Shown here: positions 16,749 through 25,703 of the stretch, piece by piece | How the letters are laid out: the number at the start of each line of letters is the position of its first letter | Numbering within the stretch: the stretch's first letter is position 1 | Source: Streptococcus hyointestinalis | Lineage (GTDB): Bacteria > Bacillota > Bacilli > Lactobacillales > Streptococcaceae | Direction of reading: 5' to 3' | DNA length: 64,000 nt | Assembly: GCF_900459405.1 (NCBI RefSeq) | Contig: NZ_UHFN01000007.1 | Span: 496,001 to 560,000 of the forward strand | The notes under the pieces: generated by a model | Told to the model about the DNA's origin: nothing | Database searches by the model: none | The model's input: the letters and a program-made list of their open reading frames with translations, nothing else | Position numbers and translations under genes: made by a program

Positions 16749-18383
16749 ATGTCAGAAACTAGAAAACTATCTCAACAAGAGACAATGGTGCGTGGGACTG
16801 CTTGGTCCACAGCTGGAAACTTTATTAGCCGTCTTATCGGGGCTCTCTACATTATCCCTTGGTACGCTTGGATGGGAAAAAATGGTGCCGAAGCTAATGC
16901 CCTCTTTGGAATGGGCTATGAGATTTACGCCATGTTTTTATCCATCTCAACCGTCGGGATACCTGTTGCTGTCGCAAAGCTCGTCTCTAAGTACAATACC
17001 TTGGGGCAGTCTGAGACTAGCATTTACATGGTCAAAAAAATCCTCCACATCATGGCGCTTCTAGGAGCTATCTTTGCAGCTATCATGTATATCGGAGCAC
17101 CGTTTTTTGCTTCGCTCAGTCACGGTGGAGAAGATTTGGTGCGGGTGTTGAGGAGTTTGACCTTGGCGGTTCTGGTTTTTCCATCCATGAGTGTCCTGCG
17201 GGGGTATTTTCAAGGGTATAATAACTTAAAACCTGGGGCTATGAGTCAGATTGCTGAGCAGATTGTGCGTGTCATCTGGATGTTAGTCACTGCCTTTTAC
17301 ATCATGAAATTCGGCTCAGGCGATTATGTCAGTGCGGTGACACAGTCTACCTTTGCTGCCTTTGTCGGTATGTTTGCTAGTATCGCTGTTTTGGTGTATT
17401 TCTTATGGAAAGACGGCTCACTGGGGCTTATCTTTGGCAAAAGCTCAACTAGCCATTTAGTTATTGATACCAACGCTCTTGTCATCGAGACGGTGCGTGA
17501 GGCGATTCCTTTTATCATCACAGGTTCAGCCATTCAGGTCTTTAAGATCATCGACCAGTTCACTTTTGGTAATGCCATGGCTTGGTTTACCGACTACTCA
17601 AACACCGAGTTGCAAGTGCTCTTTTCTTACTTCTCAAGTAACCCAAGTAAGGTTACCATGATTTTGATTGCTGTTGCAAGCTCTATCGGTGGTGTGGGGA
17701 TTGCGCTCTTAACGGAAAACTATGTCAAAAAAGACCGAATCGCTGCGGCAAGATTGGTCATCAACAACATCCGTATGTTGATGATATTTATCATCCCAGC
17801 GGTTATAGGAGCGACGATTTTAGCAAAACCGCTCTACACGGTCTTTTACGGTGTGCCACAAGGACAAGCTCTTGGCTTGTTTGTCGTGTCGCTGCTTCAG
17901 GTCATCATTTTAGCCATTTACACGATTTTAGCACCAATGCTACAAGCGCTGTTTCAAAATAAAAAAGCCATCAAATACTTTGCCTACGGTATGGTGATTA
18001 AGTTGATTATTCAGATTCCATTTATCTATGTCTTTCAGGCTTATGGACCGCTGTTGTCAACTGCGATTGGGCTGATTGTTCCTATAGTCTTGATGTATCG
18101 TGAGATTCATGACATCACCCACTTCAATCGTGAGGCGGTCAAGAAATCAACACTTCTCGTTTGTATCTTGACGGCTATCATGGGAGTTGTGGTCTGGATT
18201 GCTTACTGGCTGCTAGGATTTATCCTGCCAGAGGGCGGACGTGCTACTAGTTTTGTCTACCTAGTGGTGATTGGCTTTATTGGTGTGGCTGTTTATGGTA
18301 GCTTAGCCTTATTGACACGTCTCTTAGACAAGGTCATCGGCAGCCGAGCTGACATTTTACGTCAAAAATTTCATATTTACTAA
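16749..18383 (+). CDS. murJ: Lipid II flippase MurJ (YtgP-type)
   Basis: 544-aa MOP-superfamily polytopic membrane protein with about 14 helices. The N-terminal pattern (GTAWSTAGNFISRLIGALY) is that of the YtgP/MurJ group, which moves lipid II to the outer face of the membrane in streptococci. The start MSETRKLSQQE has a weak GAAAG ribosome site. It is divergent from murE, the usual streptococcal neighbour. A different polysaccharide-lipid cargo is possible but less likely given the context. Confidence 0.88.
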   Translation: MSETRKLSQQETMVRGTAWSTAGNFISRLIGALYIIPWYAWMGKNGAEANALFGMGYEIYAMFLSISTVGIPVAVAKLVSKYNTLGQSETSIYMVKKILHIMALLGAIFAAIMYIGAPFFASLSHGGEDLVRVLRSLTLAVLVFPSMSVLRGYFQGYNNLKPGAMSQIAEQIVRVIWMLVTAFYIMKFGSGDYVSAVTQSTFAAFVGMFASIAVLVYFLWKDGSLGLIFGKSSTSHLVIDTNALVIETVREAIPFIITGSAIQVFKIIDQFTFGNAMAWFTDYSNTELQVLFSYFSSNPSKVTMILIAVASSIGGVGIALLTENYVKKDRIAAARLVINNIRMLMIFIIPAVIGATILAKPLYTVFYGVPQGQALGLFVVSLLQVIILAIYTILAPMLQALFQNKKAIKYFAYGMVIKLIIQIPFIYVFQAYGPLLSTAIGLIVPIVLMYREIHDITHFNREAVKKSTLLVCILTAIMGVVVWIAYWLLGFILPEGGRATSFVYLVVIGFIGVAVYGSLALLTRLLDKVIGSRADILRQKFHIY

Positions 18384-18407
18384 AAGGGGAAGGGCTTCCT
18401 CTTTTTT
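18382..18407 (+). terminator. murJ terminator
   Basis: AAAAGGGGAA stem with TTCCTCTTTT (one G-T pair) and T-run; it begins inside the murJ stop codon. Confidence 0.8.
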
Positions 18408-18423
18408 ATAGTCTTAAACTATA
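18407..18423 (+). promoter_or_regulatory. MET-box (MetR/MtaR-type LysR site) before metB
   Basis: TATAGTCTTAAACTATA matches the streptococcal MET-box TATAGTTTNAAACTATA except at one position. It lies about 60 bp upstream of the metB -10 and next to the murJ terminator. Confidence 0.7.
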
Positions 18424-18451
18424 GCTAAATATGAAAAATGACAATGTAAAA

Positions 18452-18491
18452 CCCTCTATAAGACTAAGGAAAATAGTGGTACAATAGAGGG
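18452..18491 (+). promoter_or_regulatory. metB promoter with flanking 8-bp inverted repeat
   Basis: Extended -10 TGGTACAAT ends at 18485. CCCTCTAT (18452-18459) and ATAGAGGG (18484-18491) bracket the promoter and could form a second operator or, less likely, a hairpin. Confidence 0.5.
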
Positions 18492-18516
18492 CAAACAGAT
18501 ATAGGAGGAGACTATA

Positions 18517-19611
18517 ATGGTTAGAGAACAAGGAATTGATACGATTTTAGCACATGCAGGGATAAACTCAGATGAAGCAACAGGCGCTTTGACCGCTCCC
18601 ATACATTTTTCAACGACTTATCAACATCCAGAGTTTGGGCAATCAACAGGCTACGACTATACCCGCACCAAAAACCCAACCCGCTCGACCTTGGAAAAGA
18701 CTTTGGCGGCTATCGAAAAAGCTTCCTATGCCCTAGCGACAAGCTCAGGTATGAGTGCTTTGGTGCTAGCTATGGAGATTTTCCCAGTTGGTTCAAAAGT
18801 GGTAGCAGCACGTGATTTGTACGGCGGTTCTTTTCGTTGGTTCAATCAAAAAGAAGCAGAAGGACGTTTTTCTTTTACCTACACCAATACACAAGAGGAT
18901 ATGCTAAAAGCCATCACAGAAGAGACGGACATTGTCTTTATCGAGACACCGACCAATCCTTTGATGATTGAATTTGATATTGCTACAATTGCTCAAAAAG
19001 CGCACGCAGTAGGTGCTAAAGTCCTTGTGGACAATACCTTTTATAGTCCTATCTATCAAAATCCTATCACGCTTGGCGCAGACATTGTCATCCACTCAGC
19101 GACCAAGTACCTCTCGGGGCACAATGATGTTTTAGCTGGCGTTGTTGTGACGGATGATGAGAGTCTTTACGAGAAGCTCTTTTACAATGCCAACACAACT
19201 GGTCCGACCTTGTCTCCGTTTGACTCCTACCTACTCATGCGTGGGCTTAAGACGCTGAAACTACGCATGGAGCGCTCAACACAAAATGCTCAAGCTATCG
19301 TTGCCTTTCTACAAGAACACCCAGCTATCAAGGAAGTGCTCTACACAGGCAAGGGCGGTATGGTTTCCTTTAAAGTGAACAATCAAGACAAGATTCCGAC
19401 CATTTTAAATCATCTTGAAGTCTTTACCTTTGCGGAAAGTCTAGGGGGTGTGGAGAGTCTTATCACTTATCCAGCGACACAGACCCATGCGGACATTCCT
19501 CGTGAGGTGCGCCTTTCTTACGGCTTGACCGATGACCTTTTGCGTTTATCGATTGGTATCGAGGATGTTAATGACTTGATTGAGGATTTGCGCTTAGCTT
19601 TTGACGCCTAA
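18517..19611 (+). CDS. metB: Cystathionine gamma-synthase / lyase family enzyme
   Basis: 364-aa PLP enzyme of Cys/Met metabolism. The substrate/PLP region YDYTRTKNPTRSTLE and the Schiff-base lysine in SATKYLSGH are clear. It should make or cleave cystathionine; gamma-synthase (MetB) is favoured because a PatB-type beta-lyase follows directly, but gamma-lyase cannot be excluded. GGAGGAG precedes the ATG. A MET-box upstream fits control by methionine status. It forms an operon with patB. Confidence 0.85.
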   Translation: MVREQGIDTILAHAGINSDEATGALTAPIHFSTTYQHPEFGQSTGYDYTRTKNPTRSTLEKTLAAIEKASYALATSSGMSALVLAMEIFPVGSKVVAARDLYGGSFRWFNQKEAEGRFSFTYTNTQEDMLKAITEETDIVFIETPTNPLMIEFDIATIAQKAHAVGAKVLVDNTFYSPIYQNPITLGADIVIHSATKYLSGHNDVLAGVVVTDDESLYEKLFYNANTTGPTLSPFDSYLLMRGLKTLKLRMERSTQNAQAIVAFLQEHPAIKEVLYTGKGGMVSFKVNNQDKIPTILNHLEVFTFAESLGGVESLITYPATQTHADIPREVRLSYGLTDDLLRLSIGIEDVNDLIEDLRLAFDA

Positions 19612-19621
19612 GGAGGACGAT

Positions 19622-20782
19622 ATGGGATATGATTTTACAACGCTACCAGAGCGTTTTGCAAGTAATGCCTACAAATGGCAAGAAACACAAAAAGATAAGG
19701 AGGTCTTGCCTCTTTGGATAGCGGATATGGATTTTGTCGTTTTTCCAGAAATGACAGCTGCGCTTGAAGATTTTGCTAAAAGCCAAGTCTTTGGCTACGA
19801 CGCTCCCAAAGACAGTCTCTATCAAGCTGTTCTAGACTGGGAAGAAAAGCAGCACGGCTATTGTTTTTCAAAAGAAGCCATTCTCTTTATTTCAGGCGTT
19901 GTGCCAGCTATAAGTGTTGCTATTCAGGCTTTTTCAAAAGAGGGAGAAGCGGTGCTTATCAACAGCCCTGTCTATCCGCCTTTTGCACGAACGGTCAAGC
20001 TCAACAAACGCCGTCTCATCAGCAATTCCATTGTTGAGCGTAATGGGCGCTTTGAGATTGACTTTGAACAGCTGGAAAAGGACATTGTGGATAATGAGGT
20101 CAAGGTCTACGTCCTCTGCAATCCCCACAATCCTGGTGGGCGTGTCTGGTCAAAAGAAGAACTGCAAAAAATCGGACAGCTCTGTCAAAAACATGGTGTC
20201 ATTTTGGTGTCAGATGAGATTCATCAAGACCTGACCCTCTATGATAATAAACACCACAGTATCAATACAATTGACCCAAGCTTCAAGGACTTTAGCCTTG
20301 TTCTGACCAGTGCGACCAAGACCTTTAACATCGCAGGAACCAAAAACAGCTTTGCCATTATCGAAAATCCAAAACTACGTAAAGCCTTTAGCCAGCAACA
20401 GTTGGTCAACAACCAACACGAGGTCTCAACTCTAGGACTCATCGCTACAGAGGTCGCCTACACCAAGGGGAAAGCGTGGCTAGAAGCACTAAAACCTGTC
20501 CTTGAGGACAATATCAACGAGGTTGTCACCACTCTTAGCCAAAAAACTGCCATCAAGGTCATGAAGCCAGGGGGGACCTATCTGGTTTGGCTGGATTTCT
20601 CAGCCTATGGACTTTCTCATGAAGAGCTCCAGCACAAAATTCGCAAGGAAGCAAAACTGGTTCTAAATGACGGACTCAGCTTTGGCGCAGAAGGAGACAA
20701 ACACTTCAGACTCAATGCTGCTGCGCCAAAATCGCTCATCACAGAAGCACTAGGTCGCCTAGTTGCCGTTTTTGGGGTGTAA
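19622..20782 (+). CDS. patB: PatB/MalY-type cystathionine beta-lyase (aminotransferase fold)
   Basis: 386-aa class I/II aminotransferase-fold PLP enzyme. The start is ATG 19622 with AGGAGG eight nt upstream (MGYDFTTLPER). Typical features are PLWIADMDF, the PLP lysine in SATKTFNIAG and NPHNPGGRVW. MalY/PatB enzymes cleave cystathionine to homocysteine. It follows metB by 10 bp, so both steps of transsulfuration to homocysteine are encoded together. No terminator is obvious after it. Confidence 0.87.
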   Translation: MGYDFTTLPERFASNAYKWQETQKDKEVLPLWIADMDFVVFPEMTAALEDFAKSQVFGYDAPKDSLYQAVLDWEEKQHGYCFSKEAILFISGVVPAISVAIQAFSKEGEAVLINSPVYPPFARTVKLNKRRLISNSIVERNGRFEIDFEQLEKDIVDNEVKVYVLCNPHNPGGRVWSKEELQKIGQLCQKHGVILVSDEIHQDLTLYDNKHHSINTIDPSFKDFSLVLTSATKTFNIAGTKNSFAIIENPKLRKAFSQQQLVNNQHEVSTLGLIATEVAYTKGKAWLEALKPVLEDNINEVVTTLSQKTAIKVMKPGGTYLVWLDFSAYGLSHEELQHKIRKEAKLVLNDGLSFGAEGDKHFRLNAAAPKSLITEALGRLVAVFGV

Positions 20783-20819
20783 TGTTCGGTTCTATCTCTA
20801 TCAGATGACAAAAAGTTTA

Positions 20820-20868
20820 AGAAAGCGTTAAGAATCACTTGACAAGTGTCATAGATTGTGGGTATAAT
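20820..20868 (+). promoter_or_regulatory. Levansucrase promoter with cre-like site and palindrome
   Basis: TTGACA (20839-20844), 18-nt spacer, TATAAT (20863-20868). A cre-like sequence (20820-20833, two mismatches to TGWAANCGNTNWCA) lies just upstream. CACTTGACAAGTG (20836-20848) is a short palindrome over the -35. Confidence 0.6.
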
Positions 20869-20902
20869 AGGAGATATTAATTTTAATCATTAGGAGAAGA
20901 GC

Positions 20903-23284
20903 ATGGCTTATTCACGTCTAGCACGCTTGCAAGCCGAACAAGCGATGAAACAGGAAAAACGGAAATACAGCATTCGTAAGGTATCAACGATTGGTGCGAC
21001 TTCAGCTTTGATTGGGAGCCTTGTCTTTATCTCAACACAGGCAAAAGCTGACGAAGCGACAACTGCCCAGACTGAAACACAAGTTGTTGTGGATAATGCT
21101 GCGCAAACCACTGACCAAACAGCAGATGTAGACAATGCAGCAACAGCGACATCTACAGCAGCTGAAACACCAGCAGCAACATCAACGACAACAGCTTCAA
21201 CAGAAGAAGCACCAGTAGCAAGCACAGCTGCTAGTGCAAGTGAAGAGAATAACACAACTTCTGAAACTGCTGAAGCTACTGCTACGTCAGAAACGACAGA
21301 CACAACAGCCACTACAGAAACAGCAACTACTGTCAAAGAAAATGACGAAAAAGCAAACGCAACTGACACAAGCAAGGCAGACAAAGCACAAGCTACAGCA
21401 GAAGTGGACAAGATAGCTGTTGATGAAAACGGACTGACTGAGCAAGCTAAAAAGATTGCTGAGGAAGCAGGACTTGACATCGCAAAACTAACAGACGCTC
21501 AAAAAACAGCGCTCAACAAGATTTACATGGATAGCACTGCTGAGACAGGTACTCAAATGACCTACAAGCAGTTCCAAGAAATCGCAGACACCTTGCTTGC
21601 TCAAGATGAACGCTACGCTATTCCTTACTTCAACGCTGCCGCTATCAAAAACATGAAAGCAGCCACAACTGTTGATGCGCAAACCAAGCAAGTCGCAGAC
21701 CTTGATGTGTGGGATTCTTGGCCAGTACAAGACGTGAAAACAGGTGAAGTAGTCAACTGGAATGGCTATCAACTGGTCGTTGCCATGATGGGTATCCCAA
21801 ATACTAACGACAACCACCTCTACCTGCTCTACAATGACTACAAAGATAACAACTTTGATAACTGGAGAAATGCCGGCTCTATCTTTGGCTATGGTCTTGA
21901 CGCAATCACACAGCAATGGTCAGGCTCTGCCATTGTCAACTCAGACGGCACTATCCAACTCTACTACACAAATGTAGACACTTCAGACAACAACTCTAAC
22001 AACCAAATGCTAGCGACAGCTACCTTGACTCTAGCCGTTGAAAACGGTCAAGTGGTGATTAAGTCTGTGGATAACAACCGTATCTTGACACCTAAAGGTG
22101 GAGATGGTTATTACTACCAAAGCTACAAGCAATGGCGTGCGACCTTTACAGGTGCGGACAATATCGCTATGCGTGACCCACACGTCATCGAAGACGAAGA
22201 TGGACAACGCTACCTTGTCTTTGAGGCAAGTACTGGTACTCAAAACTACCAAGGCGAAAACCAAATCTACAACTGGAAAAACTACGGTGGCGACGCTGCC
22301 TTCAACGTTTCTAGTCTCTTTGATATCTTAGCCAATAAAGATATGTATGAGCGTTCTTCCTTTGCCAATGCTGCTATTGGTATCGTGCGCTTGACAGGCA
22401 ATGAAAAGACACCAAGCATCGCACAATACTATACACCACTTCTTTCAGCTACTATGGTGAGTGATGAGATTGAGCGTCCAAACGTTGTCAAACTTGGCGG
22501 TAAATACTATCTCTTTGCAGCTTCTCGTCTCAACCACGGTAGTAACGACATTGCTTGGAACAAGGCAAATGAAGAAGTCGGCGACAACGTTGTCATGCTT
22601 GGTTATGTCTCAGATAAGCTCACATCAGGTTACAAACCACTCAACAAGTCTGGTGTCGTCTTGACAGCTTCTGTGCCAGCTGACTGGCGTACAGCAACTT
22701 ACTCTTACTATGCTGTCCCAGTTGAAGGGTCAGATGATACTCTCCTTGTCACAGCCTACATGACAAACCGTAACGAAGTCGCTGGTAAAGGCAAGAACTC
22801 CACTTGGGCACCTAGCTTCTTGATTCAAATCCTACCTGATGGGACAACTCGTGTGCTTGCTAAGATGACTGAGCAGGGTGACTGGATCTGGGACGCAAGC
22901 AGTGAGACCCAGACAACTGTTGGAACATTTGAGACATCCTATCTCCCAGGTGAAAATGATGGCTATATCGACTGGAACCTCATTGGAGGCTACAACTTAA
23001 AACCACACATGCCATATAAACCAACAGACCCAACAACTCAACACACACCAGAGGACCCAGATAAACCAGACACACCAACACCTGATAGTCCAACTCCAAA
23101 CACACCAACGATACCAAACAAAGGTCAAGGCAAAGTGCCAAATGTGCCTGCTGTCGCAAAAGCTGGTATCCTACCTACTACTAGCGATAGTGACAACAGC
23201 CTAGTTGCAACTATCGGCTTTGCTATTCTCGCCTCTATGACAGCTTATGTCGCATACGGTGGCTACAAACGTAAATACCAATAA
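20903..23284 (+). CDS. ftf: GH68 levansucrase (fructosyltransferase), surface-associated
   Basis: 793-aa secreted enzyme making fructan from sucrose. A YSIRK-type signal peptide ([11 protein letters not shown]) ends near residue 50 (AKADE). Residues 52-155 are a Thr/Ala/Glu-rich spacer. The GH68 catalytic triad is nucleophile D271 (WDSW), D425 (RDP) and acid/base E524 (ERPN). A Pro/Thr-rich wall-spanning region precedes LPTTS, a hydrophobic helix and a KRKYQ tail. The sorting signal is LPxTS rather than LPxTG, so covalent anchoring is uncertain. The gene is a single unit with its own promoter and terminator. Confidence 0.93.
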   Translation: MAYSRLARLQAEQAMKQEKRKYSIRKVSTIGATSALIGSLVFISTQAKADEATTAQTETQVVVDNAAQTTDQTADVDNAATATSTAAETPAATSTTTASTEEAPVASTAASASEENNTTSETAEATATSETTDTTATTETATTVKENDEKANATDTSKADKAQATAEVDKIAVDENGLTEQAKKIAEEAGLDIAKLTDAQKTALNKIYMDSTAETGTQMTYKQFQEIADTLLAQDERYAIPYFNAAAIKNMKAATTVDAQTKQVADLDVWDSWPVQDVKTGEVVNWNGYQLVVAMMGIPNTNDNHLYLLYNDYKDNNFDNWRNAGSIFGYGLDAITQQWSGSAIVNSDGTIQLYYTNVDTSDNNSNNQMLATATLTLAVENGQVVIKSVDNNRILTPKGGDGYYYQSYKQWRATFTGADNIAMRDPHVIEDEDGQRYLVFEASTGTQNYQGENQIYNWKNYGGDAAFNVSSLFDILANKDMYERSSFANAAIGIVRLTGNEKTPSIAQYYTPLLSATMVSDEIERPNVVKLGGKYYLFAASRLNHGSNDIAWNKANEEVGDNVVMLGYVSDKLTSGYKPLNKSGVVLTASVPADWRTATYSYYAVPVEGSDDTLLVTAYMTNRNEVAGKGKNSTWAPSFLIQILPDGTTRVLAKMTEQGDWIWDASSETQTTVGTFETSYLPGENDGYIDWNLIGGYNLKPHMPYKPTDPTTQHTPEDPDKPDTPTPDSPTPNTPTIPNKGQGKVPNVPAVAKAGILPTTSDSDNSLVATIGFAILASMTAYVAYGGYKRKYQ

Positions 23285-23285
23285 G

Positions 23286-23310
23286 AAAAAGAGGGTTCTC
23301 CCTCTTTTTT
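23286..23310 (+). terminator. Levansucrase terminator
   Basis: AAAAAGAGGG, loop TTCT, CCCTCTTTTTT directly after the stop. Confidence 0.9.
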
Positions 23311-23329
23311 GATAAGAGTCAGAAAACGC

Positions 23330-23358
23330 TCGCAAAATCTGGCTTTTTATGGTATAAT
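23330..23358 (+). promoter_or_regulatory. upp promoter
   Basis: TCGCAA, 17-nt spacer, extended -10 TGGTATAAT. The block is nearly the same as the metG promoter at 51535-51563. Confidence 0.6.
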
Positions 23359-23408
23359 GCAGACACATAAAAAGTAGAAACTTCAAAAATTAGAAGGTGG
23401 TCATGAAA

Positions 23409-24038
23409 ATGGGAAAATTTCAAGTTATTTCACATCCATTGATTCAACACAAATTATCAATCTTACGTCAAACCTCAACCTCAACAAAGGATTTTCGTGA
23501 GTTGGTCAATGAAATTGCGATGCTCATGGGGTATGAAGTGTCACGTGATTTACCAGTCGAAGATGTTGAGATTCAGACACCAATGGCAAAGACAGTTCAA
23601 AAGCAATTGTCAGGGAAAAAACTCGCTATTGTGCCTATCCTACGTGCTGGTATCGGTATGGTTGATGGTCTTTTGAGCTTGGTACCTGCAGCCAAGGTTG
23701 GTCACATCGGTATGTACCGTGACGAGGAAACCTTGCAGCCTGTAGAGTATTTGGTAAAATTGCCAGAGGATATTGACCAACGTCAGATTTTTGTAGTAGA
23801 CCCAATGCTTGCGACAGGTGATTCTGCTATTCTTGCTATTGACTCTCTTAAAAAACGTGGCGCAGCCAACATTAAGTTTGTCTGCCTAGTTGCCGCACCA
23901 GAAGGGGTCAAGGCTTTGCAAGAAGCACACCCAGATATTGACATCTACACTGCTGCACTCGATGAAAAACTCAACGAAAACGGCTACATTGTCCCAGGTC
24001 TTGGAGACGCTGGCGACCGCCTTTTTGGTACAAAATAA
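23409..24038 (+). CDS. upp: Uracil phosphoribosyltransferase
   Basis: Salvage enzyme making UMP from uracil and PRPP. 209 aa from [13 protein letters not shown], the usual family start; ATG 23403 has the better distance to AGAAGG and would add two residues. The PRPP loop reads [12 protein letters not shown] and the uracil-binding C-terminus [10 protein letters not shown]. It is a single gene before clpP, an order common in streptococci. Confidence 0.95.
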   Translation: MGKFQVISHPLIQHKLSILRQTSTSTKDFRELVNEIAMLMGYEVSRDLPVEDVEIQTPMAKTVQKQLSGKKLAIVPILRAGIGMVDGLLSLVPAAKVGHIGMYRDEETLQPVEYLVKLPEDIDQRQIFVVDPMLATGDSAILAIDSLKKRGAANIKFVCLVAAPEGVKALQEAHPDIDIYTAALDEKLNENGYIVPGLGDAGDRLFGTK

Positions 24039-24044
24039 AAGCAT

Positions 24045-24073
24045 ACAAACTGGTTTTGACCAGTTTGTTTTTT
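24045..24073 (+). terminator. upp terminator
   Basis: Ten-bp stem ACAAACTGGT/ACCAGTTTGT, 4-nt loop, T-run. Confidence 0.9.
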
Positions 24074-24093
24074 GTTTAAAATCGTGTTTCTTA

Positions 24094-24123
24094 TTTGACC
24101 TTTTTTGACCAATACGTTATAAT
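24094..24123 (+). promoter_or_regulatory. clpP promoter with CtsR operator
   Basis: TTTGACC-TTT-TTTGACC (24094-24110) is the inverse of the CtsR heptad repeat GGTCAAA-N3-GGTCAAA. It contains the -35 TTGACC (24095-24100), 17 nt from TATAAT (24118-24123). CtsR would block the promoter until heat or protein stress. Confidence 0.9.
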
Positions 24124-24159
24124 AAAAACAACTATCAAAGAAACGGAGAAAAAAGGATT

Positions 24160-24750
24160 ATGGTTCCAGTAGTTATTGAACAAACAAGTCGTGGTGAACG
24201 CTCTTATGACATCTACTCACGTCTTTTAAAAGACCGTATCATCATGTTGACAGGTCAAGTTGAGGATAATATGGCAAACTCTATCATTGCACAGCTTCTC
24301 TTCTTGGACGCTCAAGATAGCACTAAAGACATCTACCTTTATGTCAATACCCCAGGTGGATCTGTGTCAGCAGGTCTTGCTATTGTCGATACGATGAACT
24401 TTATCAAAGCTGACGTGCAGACCATCGTTATGGGGATGGCAGCGTCTATGGGGACAGTTATCGCCTCAAGCGGTGCTAAAGGCAAACGCTTCATGTTGCC
24501 AAATGCGGAGTACATGATTCACCAACCAATGGGTGGTACTGGTGGCGGCACACAGCAAACAGACATGGCGATTGCTGCTGAGCACTTGCTTAAAACCCGT
24601 CAAAACCTTGAAAAAATCCTTGCGGATAATTCAGGACAACCTCTTGAAAAAGTACACTTGGACGCTGAGCGTGACAATTGGATGTCTGCTCAAGAAACCC
24701 TTGAGTATGGCTTCATTGATGAAATTATGGAAAACAACGCCCTAAAATAA
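24160..24750 (+). CDS. clpP: ATP-dependent Clp protease proteolytic subunit
   Basis: 196-aa serine peptidase forming the barrel that works with ClpX, ClpC and ClpE. The catalytic Ser is in GMAASMGT and His in YMIHQPMGG. The N-terminus [19 protein letters not shown] is typical. A CtsR box covers the promoter, and the gene has its own terminator. Besides stress proteolysis, ClpP is known to limit competence by degrading ComX in streptococci. Confidence 0.97.
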   Translation: MVPVVIEQTSRGERSYDIYSRLLKDRIIMLTGQVEDNMANSIIAQLLFLDAQDSTKDIYLYVNTPGGSVSAGLAIVDTMNFIKADVQTIVMGMAASMGTVIASSGAKGKRFMLPNAEYMIHQPMGGTGGGTQQTDMAIAAEHLLKTRQNLEKILADNSGQPLEKVHLDAERDNWMSAQETLEYGFIDEIMENNALK

Positions 24751-24759
24751 GCACTAAGT

Positions 24760-24791
24760 AGCACCAGTCACCAGTGATTGGTGCTTTTTTT
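24760..24791 (+). terminator. clpP terminator
   Basis: AGCACCA...TGGTGCT hairpin with inner TCAC/GTGA pairing and a T7 run. Confidence 0.85.
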
Positions 24792-24813
24792 AAGCCTTAA
24801 AATAGTGTATAAT
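24785..24813 (+). promoter_or_regulatory. ylbF promoter
   Basis: TATAAT at 24808-24813, 6 nt before ATG 24820; the -35 position is a T-run belonging to the clpP terminator. Leaderless candidate. Confidence 0.45.
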
Positions 24814-24819
24814 GAAATT

Positions 24820-25272
24820 ATGTTAATCATTGATGACCAGTTATTAGAGTTAGATGATACGATTGAGGAGCTTGTTACAGCTATTACTCAGACAGAGCAA
24901 GCAAAGACCTATCAGGTAGCAAAGATAGCCTTTGATACAGATGAGAGCTTACAAGAGATGATAGCTGACTTTACGCTTAAAAAAACAGCCTATGAGCAGG
25001 TGGCAGACTATGCTGCTTATCTACCAGAGGTCAAGGACAAGAAAAAAGTGCTCTATAAGCTCAAACGACAGCTTGATTTACATCCAAAGGTCATAGCCTT
25101 TAGACAAGCAGAAGTGGCTCTCCAAGAGCTTTTAGCGAGCGTGACCACAGCTTTAGCACAAGCAGTTTCACCAAAGGTTTTTGTCGATACAGGCTTGCCC
25201 CTAGCGCCTCATAAAGCTCCTCACAAGAAAAATGGTAGCACAATTAGAGAAAGTGACGAACATGATCAATAA
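24820..25272 (+). CDS. ylbF: YlbF/YmcA family regulator (RicF-like)
   Basis: 150-aa, mostly helical Com_YlbF-domain protein. In B. subtilis the RicA-RicF-RicT (Y-) complex adjusts RNase Y cutting and competence; the RicT homolog of this genome is at 33555. The start MLIIDDQLLELD is chosen because upstream codons cover the promoter. The last 20 residues (HKAPHKKNGSTIRES) are hydrophilic and probably disordered. It overlaps ylbG by 11 nt, so they are co-translated. Confidence 0.82.
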   Translation: MLIIDDQLLELDDTIEELVTAITQTEQAKTYQVAKIAFDTDESLQEMIADFTLKKTAYEQVADYAAYLPEVKDKKKVLYKLKRQLDLHPKVIAFRQAEVALQELLASVTTALAQAVSPKVFVDTGLPLAPHKAPHKKNGSTIRESDEHDQ

Positions 25273-25567
25273 TCCCAAACGAAAGAGCTTAGCAGTTTAT
25301 CTGTACTACAATCGTGATGTGAGAAAATTGCAAAAATACGGAGATATTTTGTACCACTCTAGGCGCATGCGCTATGTGATTTTATATCTCGATACGATTT
25401 TATATGAAGATACGATAGCTGAATTAGAAAAATTAAAATTTGTTAAGAAAGTGAGACCCTCAAAACAAGATGATCTTGATAGAGATTTTGTGGGAAATCT
25501 TTCTAGAATTGCAGCAGATGAACAATTAAAAATTACGCCACAAAAGGATATAACGCTACTCAAATAA
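25262..25567 (+). CDS. ylbG: YlbG family protein (UPF0298)
   Basis: 101-aa cytosolic protein. The start MINNPKRKSLAVYLYYN is typical of UPF0298/YlbG; GAGAAAG lies upstream inside ylbF. The function is unknown; conserved pairing with ylbF suggests a role in the same pathway. Followed by a terminator. Confidence 0.82.
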   Translation: MINNPKRKSLAVYLYYNRDVRKLQKYGDILYHSRRMRYVILYLDTILYEDTIAELEKLKFVKKVRPSKQDDLDRDFVGNLSRIAADEQLKITPQKDITLLK

Positions 25568-25572
25568 AGGTG

Positions 25573-25598
25573 AAAGGGCTTTTTCTGAAAGCCTTTTT
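25573..25598 (+). terminator. ylbFG terminator
   Basis: AAAGGGCTTT/AAAGCCTTTT stem with G-T pair and T5 tail. Confidence 0.75.
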
Positions 25599-25630
25599 CA
25601 AATGATTTGCAATAAATTAAAAGAAAAGCC

Positions 25631-25659
25631 TTGACAGTTTTCTGATAATTCTGTATCCT
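25631..25659 (+). promoter_or_regulatory. liv operon promoter with CodY box
   Basis: TTGACA (25631-25636), 17-nt spacer, TATCCT (25654-25659). Positions 25636-25650 read AGTTTTCTGATAATT, 13 of 15 matches to the CodY motif AATTTTCWGAAAATT, filling the spacer. Repression by CodY when branched-chain amino acids are plentiful is expected. Confidence 0.8.
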
Positions 25660-25703
25660 TATACATGTATTTAATTTTAAGATAGAATTAAGGAGAAGGA
25701 TAG

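Noticed and set aside
20908..21480. Antisense frame of about 190 codons in the levansucrase N-terminal spacer
   Set aside because: Same cause: biased Thr/Ala codons on the sense strand.
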